Origin: Arion vulgaris | Taxonomy: Eukaryota > Mollusca > Gastropoda > Stylommatophora > Arionidae | Direction: 5' to 3' | Length of the DNA: 64,000 nucleotides | Assembly (NCBI GenBank): GCA_020796225.1 | Contig: CM036765.1 | Location: 3,494,228-3,558,227, forward strand | Shown: positions 42,401 through 54,959 of the stretch, one piece after another | Layout of the letters: the number at the start of each line of letters is the position of its first letter | Position numbering within the stretch: the stretch's first letter is position 1 | The notes under the pieces: generated by a model | What the model was told of the DNA's origin: nothing | Seen by the model: the letters and a program-made list of their open reading frames with translations, nothing else | The model's database searches: none | Position numbers and translations under genes: made by a program

Positions 42401-45400
42401 GAGAGAGATCAGATAAATGAAATGTTGGAGGAGTATAGTGTAAGCAACAAAGAGAGAGAGATCAGATAAATGAAATGTTGAAGGAGAATAGTGGAAGCAG
42501 CAAAGAGAGAAGATCAGATAAATGAAATGTTGAAGGAGTATAGTGGAAGCAGCAAAGAGAGAGATCAGATAAATGAAATGTTGAAGGAGAATAGTGGAAG
42601 CAGCAAAGAGAGAGATCAGATAAATGAAATGTTGAAGGAGTATAGTGGAAGCAGCAAAGAGAGAGATCAGATAAATGAAATGTTGAAGGAGAATAGTGGA
42701 AGCAGCAAAGAGAGAGTGAGATCAGATAAATGAAATGTTGAAGGAGTATAGTGGAAGCAACAAAGAGAGAGTGAGATCAGATAAATGAAATGTTGGAGGA
42801 GTATAGTGGAAGCAACAAAGAGAGTGAGATCAGATAAATGAAATGTTGAAGGAGAATAGTGGAAGCAACAAAGAGAGAGAGATCAGATAAATGAAATGTT
42901 GAAGGAGTATAGTGGAAGCAACAAAGAGAAGAAAATCAGATTAATGAAATGTTGAAGGAGAATAGTGGAAGCAGCAAAGAGAGAGAGTGAGATCAGATAA
43001 ATGAAATGTTGAAGGAGAATAGTGGAAGCAAAAAAGAGAGAGAGAGATCAGATAAATGAAATGTTGAAGGAGTATAGTGGAAGCAACAAAGAGAGAGAAT
43101 CAGATAAATGAAATGTTGAAGGAGAATAGTGGAAGCAGCAAAGAGAGAGTGAGATCAGATAAATGAAATGTTGAAGGAGTATAGTGGAAGCAGCAAAGAG
43201 AGAGAGATCAGATAAATGAAATGTTGAAGGAGAATAGTGGAAGCAGCAAAGAGAGTGAGATCAGATAAATGAAATGTTGGAGGAGTATAGTGGAAGCAAC
43301 AAAGAGAGAGATAGATCAGATAAATGAAATGTTGAAGGAGTATAGTGGAAGCAGCAAAGAGAGATCAGATAAATGAAATGTTGAAGGAGAATAGTGGAAG
43401 CAGCAAAGAGAGAAGATCAGATAAATGAAATGTTGAAGGAGAATAGTGGAAGCAACAAAGAGAGAGAGATCAGATAAATGAAATGTTGAAGGAGAATAGT
43501 GGAAGCAGCAAGAGAAAATCAGATAAATGAAATGTTGAAGGAGTATAGTGGAAGCAACAAAGAGAGATCAGATAAATGAAATGTTGAAGGAGTATAGTGG
43601 AAGCAGCAAAGAGAGAGATCAGATAAATGAAATGTTGGAGGAGTATATTGGAAGCAACAAAGAGAGAGAGAGATCAGATAAATGAAATGTTGAAGGAGAA
43701 TAGTGGAAGCAGCAAAGAGAGAGATCAGATAAATGAAATGTTGGAGGAGTATAGTGGAAGCAGCAAAGAGAGAGAGAGATCAGATAAATGAAATGTTGAA
43801 GGAGTATAGTGGAAGCAACAAAGAGAGAGATCAGATAAATGAAATGTTGAAGGAGTATAGTGGAAGCAGCAAAGAGAGAGATCAGATAAATGAAATGTTG
43901 AAGGAGTATAGTGGAAGCAACAAAGAGAGAGATCAGATAAATGAAATGTTGAAGGAGTATAGTGGAAGCAACAAAGAGAGAGTGAGATCAGATAAATGAA
44001 ATGTTGAAGGAGTATAGTGGAAGCAACAAAAGAGAGAGAGAGAGATCAGATAAATGAAATGTTGAAGGAGAATAGTGGAAGCAGCAAAGAGAGAGAGGTC
44101 AGATAAATGAAATGTTGAAGGAGAATAGTGGAAGCAACAAAGAGAGTGAGATCAGATAAATGAAATGTTGGAGGAGTATAGTGGAAGCAACAAAGAAAAG
44201 TGAGATCAGATAAATGAAATGTTGGAGGAGTATAGTGGAAGCAGCAAAGAGAGAGAGATCAGATAAATGAAATGTTGGAGGAGTATAGTGGAAGCAGCAA
44301 AGAGAGAGAGATCAGATAAATGAAATGTTGGAGGAGTATAGTGGGAAACAGCAAAGAGAGAGAATCAGATAAATGAAATGTTGGAGGAGTATAGTGGAAG
44401 CAGCAAAGAGAGAGATCAGATAAATGAAATGTTGAAGGAGTATAGTGGAAGCAACAAAGAGAAAAGAATCAGATAAATGAAATGTTGGAGGAGTATAGTG
44501 GAAGCAGCAAAGAGAGAGATCAGATAAATGAAATGTTGAAGGAGTATAGTGGAAGCAGCAAAGAGAGAGATCAGATAAATGAAATGTTGGAGGTATAGTG
44601 GAAGCAACAAGAGAGAGATCAGATAAATGAAATGTTGGAGGAGTATAGTGGAAGCAACAAAGAGAGAGAGATCAGATAAATGAAATGTTGGAGGAGTATA
44701 GTGGAAGCAGCAAAGAGAGAGAGATCAGATAAATGAAATGTTGAAGGAGTATAGTGGGAAACAGCAAAGAGAGAGAGATCAGATAAATGAAATGTTGGAG
44801 GAGTATAGTGGAAGCAACAAAGAGAGAGATCAGATAAATGAAATGTTGAAGGAGTATAGTGGAAGCAACAAAGAGAAGAGAATCAGATAAATGAAATGTT
44901 GAAGGAGTATAGTGGAAGCAACAAAGAGAGAGATCAGATAAATGAAATGTTGAAGGAGTATAGTGGAAGCAACAAAGAGAGAGATCAGATAAATGAAATG
45001 TTGAAGGAGTATAGTGGAAGCAGCAAAGAGAGAGAGATCAGATAAATGAAATGTTGGAGGAGTATAGTGGAAGCAACAAAGAGAGAGAGATCAGATAAAT
45101 GAAATGTTGGAGGAGTATAGTGGAAGCAACAAAGAGAGAGAGATCAGATAAATGAAATGTTGAAGGAGTATAGTGGAAGCAACAAAGAGAGAGAGATCAG
45201 ATAAATGAAATGTTGAAGGAGAATAGTGGAAGCAACAAAGAGAGAGAGAGATCAGATAAATGAAATGTTGAAGGAGTATAGTGGAAGCAACAAAGAGAGA
45301 GTGAGATCAGATAAATGAAATGTTGAAGGAGAATAGTGGAAGCAGCAAAGAGAGAGAGAGATCAGATAAATGAAATGTTGAAGGAGAATAGTGGAAGCAG

Positions 45401-48400
45401 CAAAGAGAGAGAGATCAGATAAATGAAATGTTGGAGGAGTATAGTGGAAGCAACAAAGAGAGAGTGAGATCAGATAAATGAAATGTTGAAGGAGAATAGT
45501 GGAAAACAGCAAAGAGAGTGAGATCAGATAAATGAAATGTTGGAGAGTATGTGGAAGCAACAAAGAGAGAGAGATCAGATAAATGAAATGTTGAAGGAGT
45601 ATAGTGGAAGCAGTAAAGAGAGAAAATCAGATAAATGAAATGTTGAAGGAGAATAGTGGAAGCAGCAAAGAGAGAAGAGATCAGATAAATGAAATGTTGA
45701 AGGAGTATAGTGGAAGCAACAAAGAGAGATCAGATAAATGAAATGTTGAAGGAGAATAGTGGAAGCAGCAAAGAGAGAGATCAGATAAATGAAATGTTGA
45801 AGAGTATAGTGAAGCAACAAAGAGAGAAACAGATAAATGAAATGTTGAAGAGAATAGTGGAAGCAGCAAAGAGAGAGATCAGATAAATGAAATGTTGAAG
45901 GAGTATAGTGGAAGCAGCAAAGAGAGAGATCAGATAAATGAAATGTTGAAGGAGTATAGTGGAAGCAGCAAAGAGAGAGAGATCAGATAAATGAAATGTT
46001 GAAGGAGTATAGTGGAAGCAACAAAGAGAGAGAGATCAGATAAATGAAATGTTGAAGGAGTATAGTGGAAGCAACAAAGAGAGAGAGATATCAGATAAAT
46101 GAAATGTTGAAGGAGTATAGTGGAAGCAGCAAAGAGAGAGAGATCAGATAAATGAAATGTTGAAGGAGTATAGTGGAAGCAGCAAAGAGAGAGAGATCAG
46201 ATAAATGAAATGTTGAAGGAGAATAGTGGAAGCAACAAAGAGAGAGATCAGATAAATGAAATGTTGAAGGAGTATAGTGGAAGCAGCAAAGAGAGAGAGG
46301 TCAGATAAATGAAATGTTGAAGGAGTATAGTGGAAGCAGCAAAGAGAGAGAGATCAGATAAATGAAATGTTGAAGGAGTATAGTGGAAGCAGCAAAGAGA
46401 GAGAGAGATCAGATAAATGAAATGTTGGAGGAGTATAGTGGAAGCAACAAAGAGAGAGATCAGATAAATGAAATGTTGAAGGAGTATAGTGGAAGCAACA
46501 AAGAGAGAGAAACAGATAAATGAAATGTTGAAGGAGTATAGTGGAAGCAGCAAAGAAAAAGATCAGATAAATGAAATGTTGAAGGAGTATAGTGGAAAGC
46601 AACAAAGAGAGAGAAACAGATAAATGAAATGTTGGAGGAGTATAGTGGAAGCAACAAAGAGAGAGATAGATCAGATAAATGAAATGTTGAAGGAGTATAG
46701 TGGAAGCAGCAAGAGAAGATCAGATAAATGAAATGTTGAAGAGAATAGTGGAAGCAGCAAAGAAGTGAGATCAGATAAATGAAATTTGAAGGAGTATAGT
46801 GGAAGCAGCAAAGAGAGATCAGATAAATGAAATGTTGGGGAGTATAGTGGAAGCAACAAAGAGAGAGAGAGAGATCAGATAAATGAAATGTTGGAGGAGT
46901 ATAGTGGAAGCAACAAGAAAAGAAGATCAGATAAATGAAATGTTGAAGGAGAATAGTGGAAAACAGCAAAGAAAAATCAGATAAATAGAAATGTTGAAGG
47001 AGAATAGTGGAAGCAGCAAAGAGAAAAGATCAGATAAATGAAATGTTGAAGGAGAATAGTGGAAGCAGCAAAGAGAGAGATCAGATAAATGAAATGTTGA
47101 AGGAGAATAGTGGAAGCAGCAAAGAGAGAAGATCAGATAAATGAAATGTTGAAGGAGAATAGTGAAGCAGCAAAGAGAGAGATCAGATAAATGAAATGTT
47201 GAAGGAGAATAGTGGAAGCAGCAAAGAGAGAATCAGATAAATGAAATGTTGAAAGGAGAATAGTGGAAGCAGCAAAGAGAGAAGATCAGATAAATGAAAT
47301 GTTGAAGGAGAATAGTGGAAGCAGCAAAGAGAGAGATCAGATAAATGAAATGTTGAAGGAGTATAGTGGAAGCAGCAAAGAGAGAGATCAGATAAATGAA
47401 ATGTTGAAGGAGTATAGTGGAAGCAGCAAAGAGAGTGAGATCAGATAAATGAAATGTTGAAGGAGAATAGTGGAAGCAGCAAATAGAGAGAGAGATCAGA
47501 TAAATGAAATGTTGAAGGAGTATAGTGGAAGCAGCAAAGAGAGAGATCAGATAAATGAAATGTTGAAGGAGTATAGTGGAAGCAGCAAAGAGAGTGAGAT
47601 CAGATAAATGAAATGTTGAAGGAGTATAGTGGAAGCAGCAAAGAGAGAGATCAGATAAATGAAATGTTGAAGGAGTATAGTGGAAGCAGCAAAGAGAAAG
47701 TGAATCAGATAAATGAAATGTTGAAGGAGTATAGTGGAAGCAGCAAAGAGAGAGATCAGATAAATGAAATGTTGAAGGAGTATAGTGGAAGCAGCAAAGA
47801 GAGAGTGAGATCAGATAAATGAAATGTTGAAGGAGTATAGTGGAAGCAGCAAAGAGAGAGATCAGATAAATGAAATGTTGAAGGAGTATAGTGGAAGCAG
47901 CAAAGAGAGAGAGTGAGATCAGATAAATGAAATGTTGAAGGAGTATAGTGGAAGCAGCAAAGAGAGAGAGATCAGATAAATGAAATGTTGAAGGAGTATA
48001 GTGGAAGCAGCAAGAGAAGAGTGAGATCAGATAAATGAAATGTTGAAGGAGTATAGTGGAAGCAGCAAAGAGAGAGATCAGATAAATGAAATGTTGAAGG
48101 AGAATAGTGGAAGCAGCAAAGAGAGATCAGATAAATGAAATGTTGAAGGAGTATATTGGAAGCAGCAAAGAGAGAGAGATCAGATAAATGAAATGTTGAA
48201 GGAGAATAGTGGAAGCAGCAAAGAAAAGAGATCAGATAAATGAAATGTTGAAGGAGTATATTGGAAGCAGCAAAGAGAGAGAGATCAGATAAATGAAATG
48301 TTGAAGGAGTATAGTGGAAGCAGCAAAGAGAGAGAGAGATCAGATAAATGAAATGTTGAAGGAGAATAGTGGAAGCAACAAAGAGAGAGAGAGATCAGAT

Positions 48401-48559
48401 AAATGAAATGTTGAAGGAGTATAGTGGAAGCAGCAAAGAGAAAATCAGATAAATGAAATGTTGAAGGAGAATAGTGGAAGCAGCAAAGAGAGAGAGATCA
48501 GATAAATGAAATGTTGAAGGAGTATAGTGGAAGCAGCAAAGAGAGAGTCAGATAAATGA
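36457..48559. repeat. 12-kb satellite-like array of a ~51-bp unit, roughly 230 copies
   Basis: The consensus is gatcagataaatgaaatgtt, gaaggagtatagtggaagca, gcaaagagaga. The base unit of 51 bp varies to 49, 53 or 55 bp because the GA run changes length (gagaga, gagagaga, gagagtga). Diagnostic variants mix along the array: gcaaC/gcaGc, gAata/gTata, gaAgga/ggAgga. No other element interrupts 12.1 kb, which suggests young, ongoing homogenisation. In 51-bp units the plus frame encodes QINEMLKEYSGSSKERD (17 aa), but GA-length changes break every such frame within about 100 codons, so no protein is called. Confidence 0.98.
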
Positions 48560-48574
48560 AAGAAGAGTGAAAGT

Positions 48575-49240
48575 TTACGATCAATACTTTTCAAGTAGAC
48601 CAAACAAGAAACTATATGATTTCATCGATAATCATCTACTAAATCAAGTAAAAGATTTCACATAACTGGGGAGCATTTTTTCAGCAAATGGAAGAATAAC
48701 TAATGAAATTCAACACAGATGCAACAAAGCAAATCAAATGATAGGCAAATGGCGCCAATTTTAAGATGCAAACACGTCACCATGAACACAAAAGAGCAAT
48801 GTTCAACACAATCTTTCTCCCCAAATTATGTTACCAGTGCCAAACCTGGACGCTGACAACAAACGATAGAAGAAAACTAGTCACAACAGAGATGAAGTGT
48901 CTACGCAGAATGCTGGGTAACAGAAGAGACCGGTTGAGAAATGAAGACATCAGGAAAAAAGTGGGTACAACATCAGTACTAGACTTCATCAAAAAACAAC
49001 AAAATTTAATGGTTCGTCACGCGGGGATTACCATCAGACAGTGCCCTTAAAGAGCAATGCTGCTCCCATACAATGGGTACAAAGCAAAAGGCCGGCCACT
49101 CAAAAGATGGACCTCAGAGATAACAGAGGCGACGAAAAGACTATCTACGAAGCGCATACTAGGGCCCGTTTAGAAATCTCTTCCTGACCTGACGCTGTGA
49201 GGCATACAGGATTCGAGAAAGAAAGAAAAGAGCTAAGTTT
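48575..49240 (+). mobile_element. LINE-S 3' fragment, plus strand, broken
   Basis: Reads YDFIDNHLLNQVKDFT, a stop, LGSIFSANGRITNEIQHRCN, KANQMIGKW (48620-48755), a frameshift, then FNTIFLPKLCYQCQTWTLTT, EMKCLRRMLGNRRDRLRNED, KVGTTSVLDFIKKQQN (48800-49005). It shifts again into the non-coding tail cgaaaagactatctacgaag, cctgacctgacgctgtgagg. It is homologous to the minus-strand copy at 6480-7043 and serves as the empty-site control for the hAT MITE there. It forms the right border of the 12-kb array. Confidence 0.9.
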
Positions 49241-49310
49241 CCTACCAATTTTTTTAAATATAAATTTATATCAGGGAAAACATATTTCAGAAAACTATTA
49301 TATTTAGGAT

Positions 49311-49480
49311 ACATTTCGTCGAGGTTAGGTGCTCATCACTCGTTTCAAAGGTACTCGATTCGTTCCTCAGGAAGTCATTAGGATATTTTCATGATAGCGT
49401 AGGTGAGATCGAGTTCTAGTCCTATCAGAGACGAACGATACAACATAGGTATCGTGTTCAAGTCCAGCGACTTGATGACA
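49311..49480 (+). mobile_element. SINE-D 5' half
   Basis: gaggttaggtgctcatcact, cgtttcaaaggtactcgatt, gtaggtgagatcgagttcta and tcagagacgaacgat match the first ~150 bp of SINE-D. The 3' half is absent. Confidence 0.8.
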
Positions 49481-49574
49481 AATGCAGTGATAAAATTAAA
49501 CTGATAGACTTAGAAGTGTGCTTATACTAACAAACATGAGTAAAGTGCTTTGTGTTCCTACGAAATTGTAAAAT

Positions 49575-49688
49575 TATAGCTAACACAACTAAACTATGAA
49601 ACTCAACACTTCAGAACCTGTTCGTAACTAGAAACTTGATATCACTGACACAACTAAACCATGAAACTCAACACTTCAGCACCTGTTG
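49575..49688. repeat. Partial duplication flanking the 38-bp array
   Basis: The block acacaactaaac.atgaaac plus tcaacacttcag.acctgtt occurs twice (49579-49625 and 49640-49685) just before the array. Confidence 0.85.
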
Positions 49689-49689
49689 T

Positions 49690-52600
49690 TATACACTAAC
49701 ATTCATGACTATGCTCACAGTGAAAATGTTACACTAACATTCATGATTATGCTCACAGTGAAAATGTTACACTAACATTCATGATTATGCTCACAGTGAA
49801 AATGTTACAATAACATTCATGACTATGCTCCAGAAAATGTTACACTAACATTCATGATTATGCTCACAGAAAATGTTAACTAACATTCATGACTATGCTC
49901 ACATGAAAATGTTACACTAACATTCACTGATTATGCTCACATTGAAAATGTTTCAATAGAATCAATTGTTATGCTACAGTGAAAATGTTACACCAACATT
50001 CATGACTATGCTCACAGTGAAAATGTTACAACAACATTCATGACTATGCTCACAGTGAAAATGTTACACTAACATTCATGACTATGCTCACAGTGAAAAT
50101 GTTACACTAACATTCATGACTATGCTCACAGTGAAAATGTTACAATAACATTCATGATTATGCTCACAGTGAAAATGATACCTAACATTCATGATTATGC
50201 TCACAGTGAAAATGTTACATAACATTCATGACTATGCTCAAAGTGAAAATGTTAATAATATTCATGATTATGCTCACAGTGAAATGTTACACTAACATTC
50301 ATGATTATGCTACAGTGAAAATGTTACAATAACATTCATGACTACGCTCACAGTGAAAATGTTACACTAACATTCATGACTAAGCTCACAGTGAAAATGT
50401 TACACTAACATTCATGATTATGCTCAGTGAAAATTTCAATAACATTCATGACTATGCTACAGTGAAAATGTTACACTAACATTCATGATTATGCTCACAG
50501 TGAAAATGTTACACTAACATTCATGACTATGCTCACAGTGAAAAAGTTACATAACATTCATGATTATGCTCACAGTGAAAATGTTACACTAACATTCATG
50601 ATTATGCTCACAGTGAAAATGTTACAATAATATTCATGATTATGCTCACAGTGAAAATGTTACAATAACATTCATGATTATGCTCAACGTGAAATGTTAC
50701 AAAACATTCATGACTATGCTCATAGTGAAAATGTTAACTAACATTCATGACTAAGCTCACAGGAAAATGTTACACTAACATTCATGATTATACTCACAGT
50801 GAAAATGTTACAATAACATTCATGACTATGCTCACAGTTAAAATGTTACACTAACATTCATGACTATGCTCACAGTGAAAATGTTACACTAACATTCATG
50901 ACTATGCTCACAGTGAAAATGTTATACTAACATTCATGACTATGCTCACAGTGAAAATGTTACACAATATTCATGATTATGCTACAGTGAAAATGTTACA
51001 ATAATATTCATGACTACGCTCGCAATGAAAATGTTACACTAACATTCATGACTACGCTCACAGTGAAAATGTTACACTAACATTCATGACTAAGCTCACA
51101 GTGAAAATGTTACACTAACATTCATGATTATGCTCACAGTGAAAATGTTACAATAACATTCATGACTATGCTCACAGTGAAAATGTTACACTAACATTCA
51201 TGACTATGGTCACAGTGAAAATGTTACACTAACATTCATGACTATGCTCACAGTGAAAATGTTACAATAATATTCATGATTATACTCATAGTGAAAATGT
51301 TACAACATTCATGACTATGCTCAAAGTGAAAATGTTACAATAATATTCATGATTATGCTCACAGTGAAAATGTTACACTAACATTCATGATTATGCTCAC
51401 AGTGAAAATGTTAGAATAACATTCAGACTACCTCACAGTGAAAATGTTACACTAACATTCATGTCTAAGCTCACAGTGAATATGTTACACTAACATTCAT
51501 GTTTATGCTCACAGTGAAAATGTTACAATAACATTCATGACTATTCTCACAGTGAAAATGTTATAATAACATTCATGACTATACTCACAGTGAAATGTTA
51601 CACATACATTCATGATATGCTCACAGTGAAAATGTTCACTAACATTCATGACTATGCTCAAAGTGAAAATGTTACAATAATATTCATGATTATGCTCACA
51701 GTGAAAATGTTACACTAACATTCATGATTATGCTCACAGTGAAAATGTTACAATAACATTCATGACTATGCTCACAGTGAAAATGTTACACTAACATTCA
51801 TGACTATGCTCACAGTGAAAATGTTACAATAACATTCATGACTATGCTCACAGTGAAAATGTTACACTAACATTCATGACTATGCTCACAGTGAAAATGT
51901 TACACTAACATTCATGATTATGCTCACAGTGAAAATGTTACACTAACATTCATGATTATGCTCACAGTGAAAATGTTACAATAATATTCATGATTATGCT
52001 CACAGTGAAAATGTTACAATAACATTCATGATTATGCTCACCGTGAAAATGTTACAATAACATTCATGACTATGCTCATAGTGAAAATGTTACACTAACA
52101 TTCATGACTAAGCTCACAGTGAAAATGTTACACTAACATTCATGATTATACTCACAGTGAAAATGTTACAATAACATTCATGACTATGCTCCCGTGAAAA
52201 TGTTACACTAACATTCATGACTATGCTCACAGTGAAAATGTTACACTAACATTCATGACTATGCTCACAGTGAAAATGTTATACTAACATTCATGACTAT
52301 GCTCACAGTGAAAATGTTACAACAATATTCATGATTATGCTCACAGTGAAAATGTTACACTCATATTCATGATTATGCTCACAGTGAAAATGTTACAAAA
52401 TATTCATGACTACGCTCGCAATGAAAATGTTACACTAACATTCATGACTACGCTCACAGTGAAAATGTTACACTAACATTCATGACTAAGCTCACAGTGA
52501 AAATGTTACACTAACATTCATGATTATGCTCACAGTGAAAATGTTACAATAACATTCATGACTATGCTCACAGTGAAAATGTTACACTAACATTCATGAC

Positions 52601-53298
52601 TATGGTCACAGTGAAAATGTTACACTAACATTCATGACTATGCTCACAGTGAAAATGTTACAATAACATTCATGATTATGCTCACAGTGAAAATTTACAC
52701 AACATTCATGACTATGCTCAAAGTGAAAATGTTACAATAATATTCATGATTATGCTCACAGTGAAAATGTTACACTAACATTCATGATTATGCTCACAGT
52801 GAAAATGTTAGAATAACATTCATGACTACGCTCACAGTGAAAATGTTACACTAAATATTCATGTCTAATCACAGTGAATATGTTAGCACTAACATTCATG
52901 TTTATGCTCACAGTGAAAATGTTACAATAACATTCATGACTATTCTCACAGTGAAAATGTTATAATAACATTCATGACTATGCTCACAGTGAAAATGTTA
53001 CAATAACATTCATGATTATGCTCACAGTGAAAATGTTACACTAACATTCATGACTACGCTCAAAGTGAAAATGTTACAGTAATATTCATGATTATGCTCA
53101 CAGTGAAAATGTTACACTAACATTCATGATTATGCTCACAGTGAAAATGTTACAATAACATTCATGACTACGCTCACAGTGAAAATGTTACACTAACATT
53201 CATGTCTAAGCTCACAGTGAAAATGTTACACTAACATTCATGATTATGCTCACAGTGAAAATGTTACACTAACATTCATGACTATGCTCATAGTGAAA
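49690..53298. repeat. 38-bp minisatellite, about 95 copies, with higher-order repeats
   Basis: The unit ttacactaacattcatgact plus atgctcacagtgaaaatg is 38 bp. Variant sites (act/aat, gactatg/gattatg, acgctc, aagctc, atggtc) recur in the same order about 1.4 kb apart, giving a higher-order structure in the right two thirds. Scattered single-base losses occur, mostly at 49800-50720. Confidence 0.97.
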
Positions 53299-53567
53299 AC
53301 TTTCTGAGAAATGCCATTAAATCAGAAACTGATCGAGTAGCATATGAGATAAATATTAAAAATAAAAGTAATAACCCACTGTTCTATTATTTTAATAATT
53401 TGGACATGGACAGCCATTACTCTAACAGTACCTAGAGACAACCCTGGCCAGGAGCAACTGTATATGATGTGCATAAATATAAGAGATTAGTCCGTGTAGG
53501 ATCTAGAATCCCATTTTCTGAATAAAATTACAATATACACTTGCAATAACAATAGAAAAAGATCGTC

Positions 53568-53618
53568 TTGATGTAAATAAACTAAGAATTGTAATTTAAC
53601 CCTTGGTCAGAATTGGTG
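53568..53618. repeat. ~50-bp segment shared with 34098-34148
   Basis: cttgatgtaaataaactaag plus aattgtaatttaacccttgg and tcagaattg are identical at both places. It is probably the end of an unrecognised dispersed element. The rest of 53299-53755 shows nothing else. Confidence 0.7.
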
Positions 53619-53758
53619 AAAGTTGCAGCGACACAAGCAAAGAAACTAAACATATAGATATCGTTCAAGAAGATAAAATAAGCCATTATCGTATGCATAG
53701 ACACTCAAATGATCCCAAGCGAGATACAACGATCTGTGTACACGTTATTCGTTACTTG

Positions 53759-54216
53759 GGGAGGTCTCTGTTGTGTAGAGGTTACGTGCTCGTCTCTCGT
53801 GACAAAGGTACTCAGCTCGCTCCTTCGTGGAGACATCGAGATATTTTTCTACATATCCTTGATCTTAGTGTAGGTGAGATTGGGTTTCTAGTCCTATTGG
53901 AGATGGAAATAATCGCTATTGGCGATTAAAAATAGCTCCAGTGTCCAAGTTGAACACGTAAAGGAATCCTAGGGAGCTCACAATCGAGAAGAGCAGGCTG
54001 GAAAGACGATACACGCGCAAAATTCATTAGTAAAAGATTAAGAAATAAAATTCCTACAAAATATCTTCATAATTTTCACAAAAAAACATTACATCGAGGA
54101 TCCTCGCCGGTGCTACGGAGTTCGTGCATTCCTGGTGAGATCTTCCTAAGAATGAGAGCGGAGCACACATGGTTACTCACCGCAGTTCAATGATGTAGTA
54201 TCAATCAAATCAATCT
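53759..54216 (+). mobile_element. SINE-D copy, near full length
   Basis: Head: gaggtctctgttgtgtagag, gtgctcgtctctcgtgacaa, aggtactcagctcgctcctt. Body: gatcttagtgtaggtgagat, attggagatggaa, tccaagttgaacacgtaaag, gagaagagcaggctggaaag, cgcgcaaaattcattag, cctcgccggtgctacggagt, gagcacacatggttactcac. Tail: tatcaatcaaatcaatc. Confidence 0.88.
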
Positions 54217-54469
54217 ATTGGTTACTGAGCTGACGTTGTAGGGCTCTGGGTAGACTCGTTGGTGTTCAGTCTTCCCCAGCAGAAGTCCATATGCATATTG
54301 TTTGTTTTAGTTTTGTTCGACCGCTTTGAATTAATTCACCAATCTTCCTTGTTATTCAAGCAAACCTTATTCCGGCTTCATAGACATTTGTTATTTAGAT
54401 CTTCAATTAAAATATCAGGATCTTCAGTTTTCCAACCGAGTATCGTGTACACAGAGAATGTCTGGCTCA

Positions 54470-54545
54470 AGCTGGCCTCGAATCGCGGAATTCCCACGAC
54501 ACAAGGTCACTAACGCAACGTGTTATCAGTTTGGCTAAAGGCGAC
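54470..54545 (-). other. Possible tRNA-like repeat fragment
   Basis: The reverse complement reads gataacacgttgcgttagtg, accttgtgtcgtgggaattc, cgcgattcgaggcc, with an A/B-box-like arrangement of a further SINE head. There is only one copy in the window, so this is weak. Confidence 0.3.
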
Positions 54546-54604
54546 CTCCCCTCTGTATGCTGATACTGTTCCAGTGGCTCACTGGTTGAAACAATTCATC
54601 ATTC

Positions 54605-54815
54605 CACCTCTTAGGCACCTCTTGTCTGTACAGAGATCAGGTAGGGTTATGCATAAGTTCCTCTTGTCTGTACAGAGATCAGGTAGGGTTAGGCATAAAG
54701 TTACTCTTGTCTGTACAGAGATCAAGTAGGGTTAGGCATAAAGTTCCTCTTGTCTGTACAGAGATCAGGTAGGGTTAGGCATAAAGTTCCTCTTGTCTGT
54801 ACAGAGATCAGGTAC
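54605..54815. repeat. 43-bp minisatellite, 4-5 copies
   Basis: The unit cctcttgtctgtacagagat plus caggtagggttaggcataaa gtt is 43 bp. It abuts a LINE 3' fragment on its right side. Confidence 0.95.
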
Positions 54816-54817
54816 TA

Positions 54818-54958
54818 GAGCCAAGGGAAGACCGAGAAAAAGATGGATAGACAATATCAAGACCACTAAATAAACATGGATATAACACAACAAGGGCGAC
54901 TCATCTGGCCCTAGAACGCAAACTAAAGCTCCCACCCCTACGAACGCAAAGTTGGAGA
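54818..54958 (+). mobile_element. LINE-Y-type 3' terminus
   Basis: Reads RAKGRPRKRWIDNI, then after a one-base shift MDITQQ, and a further frame ATHLALERKLKLPPLRTQSW, ending aacgcaaagttggagaacca. This is the same C-terminal arrangement as 4932-5190 and 7380-7520. Only ~45 codons remain. The 26/27-bp array starts immediately at its end. Confidence 0.83.
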
Positions 54959-54959
54959 A

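Noticed and set aside
42491..42733. Plus-strand ORFs (QINEMLKEYSGSSKERD repeats) across the 51-bp array as a coiled-coil repeat protein
   Set aside because: Frames stay open only where the GA run is the right length and break within ~100 codons. There is no start context or flanking unique exon, and both strands give equal-length ORFs. They are repeat translations.
36457..53298. CRISPR-like repeat arrays
   Set aside because: The units are contiguous with no unique spacers. The context is an animal genome with LINEs and SINEs, and no cas genes are present.
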